Shown here: one piece after another, positions 59,009-64,000 of the stretch
Numbering within the stretch: the stretch's first letter is position 1
How the letters are laid out: each line of letters opens with the position of its first letter
NCBI RefSeq assembly: GCF_005671395.1
Contig: NZ_CP040428.1
Coordinates: forward strand, 682,001-746,000
Direction: 5' to 3'
Length of the DNA: 64,000 nucleotides
From: Jejubacter calystegiae
GTDB taxonomy: Bacteria > Pseudomonadota > Gammaproteobacteria > Enterobacterales > Enterobacteriaceae
Position numbers and translations under genes: made by a program
The notes under the pieces: generated by a model
What the model was told of the DNA's origin: nothing
What the model saw: the letters and a program-made list of their open reading frames with translations, nothing else
Database searches by the model: none

Positions 59009-61093
59009 ATGCGCCGACTGATCTATCACCCCGAAGTTAACTACGCGCTGCGTCAGACCCTGGTACTGTCGCTGCCGGTGATTATCGGGCTAATATTCGG
59101 TAGCCTGCAACAGGGCCTGCTCTTCTCGCTGGTTCCCGCCTGTTGCAATATCGCGGGCCTGGATACCCCCCATAAACGTTTCTTTAAACGCCTGATCGTC
59201 GGCGGCTCGCTGTTCGCCTTTAGCAGCCTGATGGTGCAGCTACTGCTGATGGAAAAGCTGCCACTGGCCGCCATCTTCTTCGGAATGGCGCTGTTACTGG
59301 GCGTTACGGCGGAAATCAGCGCCCTGCATGGCCGCCTGTTGCCTGCTTCGCTTATCGCCGCGATCTTTACTCTGGGGCTGGCCGGCAATATGCCGGTCTG
59401 GCAGCCGATGCTGCTGTATGCGCTCGGCACCCTGTGGTACGGCGCCTTTAACTGGTTCTGGTTCTGGATGTGGCGTGAGCAGCCGCTACGCGAGACCCTG
59501 AGCCTGCTCTATCGCGAACTGGCGGACTACTGCGAAGCCAAATACAGCCTGCTGACCCAGCATACCGATCCGGAAAATGCGCTGCCGCCGCTGCTGATTC
59601 GTCAGCAAAAGGTGGTGGATCTCATCAGCCTCTGTTATCAGCAGTTGCATATGCTATCTGCCACCAGCCGCCAGAATGATTATAAGCGCCTGCTGCGCGT
59701 CTTTCAGGTGGCGCTGGATCTTCAGGAGCATATTTCCGTCAGCCTTCACCAGCCTGAAGAGGTACAGAAACTGGTAGAGCAGAGCCACGCGGAACCGGTG
59801 ATTCGCTGGGCGGCCCGTACCGTGGCCGCCCGGCTGCGCGTAGTCAGCGACGATATACTCTACCACCGCTATCCCCGGCGCTTTAGCATGGAAAAACCCA
59901 TCTCCGCGCTGGAAAAGATTGCCCGCCAGCATCCGGAAAACCCGGTGGGGCAGTTCTGCCACTATCACTTCAGCCGTATCGCCCGACTACTGCGCACCCA
60001 GCGCCCGCTCTATATTCGGGATCTGATGGCCGACCGGCAACAGCATCTTCCGCTGCTTCGGGCGCTGCGCAGCTATCTGTCGCTGAAGTCCTCGGCGCTG
60101 CGTAGCGCAGCGCGCATTGGAACCATGCTTGCCATCGCCAGTCTGCTTGGCGCCGCGCTCAATCTGCCCAAACCCTGGTGGATACTAATGACCATCATGT
60201 TTGTCACCCAGAACGGCTATGGCGCCACCCGGGTACGCATTCTGCACCGGGCGGGGGGAACTATCGCGGGTCTGTTAATTGCGGCGGGCGCGCTACACTT
60301 TAACGTACCCCAGGGCTATATTCTGGCGGGAATGCTGCTGATAACGCTGATTGGCTACCTGATAATCCGTAAACATTACGCGCTGGCGACCGTCGGATTT
60401 ACCATCACTGCGGTTTACAGCCTGCAACTGCTTTCGCTGAGCGGTGAGCAGTTTATTATGACCCGACTGGTGGATACGCTGCTCGGTTGCCTGATCGCCT
60501 TTGGCGGCATGGTCTGGCTGTGGCCTCAGTGGCAGAGCGGCCTGCTACGACAGAATGCCCACGATGCGCTGGAGCGCGACCAGCAGGCCATCCGCCAGAT
60601 CCTGAGCGACGATCCACAGCCCGGCCCGCTGGCCTGGGAGCGAATGCGGGTCAATCAGGCCCATAATGCGCTCTATAACTCGCTAAATCAGGCAATGCAG
60701 GAGCCATCATTCAATAACCGTTACCTGGCCGATATGAAGCTATGGGTAACCCACAGCCAGTTTATCGTCGAGCATATTAACGCCATGACGATCCTGGCGC
60801 GCGAGCATAATATGCTGACGCCAGCGCTGGCCCAACGCTATCTGCAATCCTGTGAAATCGCTATTCAGCGCTGCCAGCAACGGCTGACCTGGGACAACCC
60901 CGACGACAGCGGCGCCATTCACGTACTGGACGACCCCGAGGCGCTCACCATTGGCCCAATGAGCACCATGGAGCGCCATCTGGATCGCATCCTCAGCCAT
61001 CTGAATGCGATGCATACCATCTCTTCCGTGGCCTGGCATCAGCGCCCCCACCACGGCGCCTGGCTACGCCGCCGTCTGCAAAGCCACAAATAA
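59009..61093 (+). CDS. yhfK: FUSC-like inner-membrane protein YhfK
   Basis: 694 aa. Two blocks of membrane helices (about 12-165 and 375-510), each followed by a cytoplasmic helical region, are the layout of the FUSC/aromatic-acid-exporter-like family; the substrate is unknown. MRRLIYHPEVNYALRQTLVL aligns with the E. coli start. The frame begins 9 codons earlier at 58982, but that lies in the crp terminator. Its stop abuts the convergent argD stop. Confidence 0.92.
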   Translation: MRRLIYHPEVNYALRQTLVLSLPVIIGLIFGSLQQGLLFSLVPACCNIAGLDTPHKRFFKRLIVGGSLFAFSSLMVQLLLMEKLPLAAIFFGMALLLGVTAEISALHGRLLPASLIAAIFTLGLAGNMPVWQPMLLYALGTLWYGAFNWFWFWMWREQPLRETLSLLYRELADYCEAKYSLLTQHTDPENALPPLLIRQQKVVDLISLCYQQLHMLSATSRQNDYKRLLRVFQVALDLQEHISVSLHQPEEVQKLVEQSHAEPVIRWAARTVAARLRVVSDDILYHRYPRRFSMEKPISALEKIARQHPENPVGQFCHYHFSRIARLLRTQRPLYIRDLMADRQQHLPLLRALRSYLSLKSSALRSAARIGTMLAIASLLGAALNLPKPWWILMTIMFVTQNGYGATRVRILHRAGGTIAGLLIAAGALHFNVPQGYILAGMLLITLIGYLIIRKHYALATVGFTITAVYSLQLLSLSGEQFIMTRLVDTLLGCLIAFGGMVWLWPQWQSGLLRQNAHDALERDQQAIRQILSDDPQPGPLAWERMRVNQAHNALYNSLNQAMQEPSFNNRYLADMKLWVTHSQFIVEHINAMTILAREHNMLTPALAQRYLQSCEIAIQRCQQRLTWDNPDDSGAIHVLDDPEALTIGPMSTMERHLDRILSHLNAMHTISSVAWHQRPHHGAWLRRRLQSHK

Positions 61094-62317
<1,224 letters not shown>

Positions 62318-62358
62318 TTAACCGTCCCTTTTTTACGCACATCTTTAATTGAAAATAT

Positions 62359-62376
62359 AATCATTAAATATGCATA
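62359..62376 (-). promoter_or_regulatory. Putative ArgR box upstream of argD
   Basis: TATGCATATTTAATGATT on the minus strand matches the 18-bp ARG-box palindrome at about 14 positions. It lies 45-62 bp before argD in an AT-rich promoter region. The second, 3-bp-spaced box expected for ArgR is poor. Confidence 0.5.
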
Positions 62377-62403
62377 AAAAATCACACACTGGCAAACATA
62401 AAA

Positions 62404-62967
62404 TCAGCGCTTCAGGAAGTTTTCCAGCAACCGGTGCCCCTGTTCGCTCAGGATACTCTCGGGATGAAATTGCACCCCCTCCAGCGCCAGCGTCCGGTGG
62501 CGCAGCCCCATAATCTCCTGCTCATCACTCCAGGCCGTCGCTTCCAGACAGTCAGGTAAGGTAGCGGGGTCCACCAGCAGCGAATGATATCGGGTCACCG
62601 TCAGGGGATTATTCAGCCCCTGGAATACACCGACGCCCGTATGGCGGATAGCGGAGGTCTTGCCGTGCATCACCTTACCGGCACGTACCACCGATGCGCC
62701 AAACGCCTGGGCGATCGCCTGATGCCCCAGACAGACCCCCAGAATCGGCAGCCGACCGGCGAAATGGCGGATAGCAGCCAGAGAAATGCCTGCTTCATTG
62801 GGCGTGCAGGGACCGGGGGAGATCACCAGTTGCCGGGGTGCCAGCGCCGTTATCTCATCAAGCGAGAGCTCATCATTACGCTTCACCCTGACATCAGCCC
62901 CGAGTTCGCAGAAATACTGGTAGAGGTTCCAGGTAAAAGAGTCGTAGTTGTCGATCAGTAATAGCAT
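62404..62967 (-). CDS. pabA: Aminodeoxychorismate synthase amidotransferase component
   Basis: Class I glutamine amidotransferase that supplies ammonia to PabB for p-aminobenzoate and folate synthesis. 187 aa, E. coli length. Catalytic Cys in [11 protein letters not shown] (about 79), and His and Glu in VQFHPES (about 168-170). It begins [19 protein letters not shown]. Same direction as the fic-like gene and argD. Confidence 0.97.
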   Translation of the reverse strand: MLLLIDNYDSFTWNLYQYFCELGADVRVKRNDELSLDEITALAPRQLVISPGPCTPNEAGISLAAIRHFAGRLPILGVCLGHQAIAQAFGASVVRAGKVMHGKTSAIRHTGVGVFQGLNNPLTVTRYHSLLVDPATLPDCLEATAWSDEQEIMGLRHRTLALEGVQFHPESILSEQGHRLLENFLKR

Positions 62968-62999
62968 AGCGGCTCCGGCAAAAATGATACCGCGCTATT

Positions 63000-63638
63000 C
63001 TACGCTTTTTCCCCTGCTACGCTCACGACAGTTGCGAACAACGCCTCCAGTGGCGCCGGATCGCCCATAGCGCTACTCTGGCAGGCATCGCGCCATGCCT
63101 GTGGGGTAACGGGTTTCCAGTCCAGACAGTAACCAGCGTGGATCGCCATCTGTTCAAAGAAAATACGCTGAGTACGACCGCTACCGAGCCGGAACGGATG
63201 CAGAACATTAATCTCGCCGTAATACCAGGCCAGCCGCGTCACAAAGCGATGGCGCTCCAGCCCCGCCAGATAGTGCTCATTCTCCAGCTTTTGCATCAGC
63301 GCATTACCCTCTTTTTCGATTCGGGTAAACAGGCAGAAAGGCGTATCTCCCAGCGAAATATCCACCTGGCGCAGTTCGCCGGCCCGATCGAACAGTTCGA
63401 TAAACAGATGATGATGGATGGCGCACAGCCAGGGCAAGCCGCGCAGTACCGGGCCCAGCTCCAGCGTGGCAAGGCGTTGCGTCGTCAACGCCAGCGCTTC
63501 GCCGCTCAGTGCGTTACCCGCGGGCTCCGGCGCGCGCCCGGAATCAGGGATCTCCAGCCGACAGCTGTCCTGAAAGCAGGGCAAGCGTCGCTGTTCCCAC
63601 AGGCGGATTTTTTGTTTGTCGGTGAGTTTTTTGGTCAT
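63000..63638 (-). CDS. fic: Fic-domain protein with YhfG/FicA-like N-terminus (apparent antitoxin-toxin fusion)
   Basis: 212 aa from ATG 63638, with a perfect GGAGGTGTC before it. Residues 1-29 (MTKKLTDKQKIRLWEQ... to SCRLE) match YhfG/FicA, the small antitoxin normally encoded just upstream of fic. From about residue 43 on it matches E. coli Fic from about its residue 31 (TLELGPVLRGLP, GDTPFCLF, KEGNALMQ), so the usual Fic N-terminus (YLYPG region) is missing. Fic motif HPFRLGSGR (147-155): catalytic His present, acidic Mg-binding residue replaced by Leu. S25-C-R-L-E29 fits the S/T-x-x-x-E inhibitory motif. Activity (AMP transfer) is uncertain. Confidence 0.85.
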   Translation of the reverse strand: MTKKLTDKQKIRLWEQRRLPCFQDSCRLEIPDSGRAPEPAGNALSGEALALTTQRLATLELGPVLRGLPWLCAIHHHLFIELFDRAGELRQVDISLGDTPFCLFTRIEKEGNALMQKLENEHYLAGLERHRFVTRLAWYYGEINVLHPFRLGSGRTQRIFFEQMAIHAGYCLDWKPVTPQAWRDACQSSAMGDPAPLEALFATVVSVAGEKA

Positions 63639-63742
63639 GACACCTCCCGTACGCAGCCCGTTTGCCACAAGTATAAGCAGCAATTCCGGACCGCGTCGGG
63701 GGCAGAGCAGCACGCGGGCGTCAGGGCCCGCGCGCGAAGAGA

Positions 63743-64000
<258 letters not shown>

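Overview
This window comes from a gammaproteobacterium of the order Enterobacterales, almost certainly family Enterobacteriaceae. The evidence is E. coli-like gene order from dusB-fis to ppiA, near-identical Fis, CRP and ribosomal proteins, an rrn operon with E. coli-type P1/P2 promoters and boxA signals, and about 55% GC in ordinary genes. The genus cannot be fixed by eye.

Layout. 1-1440: dusB-fis with its promoter. 1777-7385: one rRNA operon on the minus strand, ordered 16S, tRNA-Glu(UUC), 23S, 5S, tRNA-Thr(GGU), 5S (an rrnD-type double-5S end). 7539-16794: yrdA, then yrdB-aroE-tsaC-yrdD-smg-dprA on the minus strand, and def-fmt-rsmB-trkA-mscL on the plus strand. 16839-19850: a xylo-oligosaccharide pair (xynT transporter, xynB GH43 xylosidase) inserted between mscL and arfA; zntR, expected between arfA and yhdN, is missing. 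20916-34581: the alpha, spc and S10 ribosomal protein operons on the minus strand with their promoters and leaders. 34872-42117: bfr, bfd (with a Fur box), then the str operon (tufA, fusA, rpsG, rpsL) preceded by tusBCD and yheO. 42278-48872: fkpA, slyX, slyD, yheV, kefB, kefG and yheS. 48883-55225: an accessory insert between yheS and yheT, holding an ERIC-like palindrome, tauABCD (taurine use), a TelA/XpaC-type pair and a decayed ORF. 55378-64000: yheT-yheU-prkB, yhfA, crp, yhfK, argD, pabA, a Fic-family gene and the 3' part of ppiA.

The most unusual object is the Fic-family gene (63000-63638). Its first ~30 residues match the YhfG/FicA antitoxin, which is normally a separate small gene just upstream of fic. 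The rest matches Fic from about its residue 31 on. It therefore looks like an in-frame antitoxin-toxin fusion that keeps an S-x-x-x-E inhibitory-type motif but has a degenerate Fic motif (HPFRLGSGR).

Most of the window is conserved housekeeping DNA for translation (rRNA, ribosomal proteins, EF-Tu/EF-G, formylation/deformylation, tRNA thiolation, ribosome rescue). The accessory material sits at two junctions, mscL/arfA and yheS/yheT, and in the remodelled fic locus.
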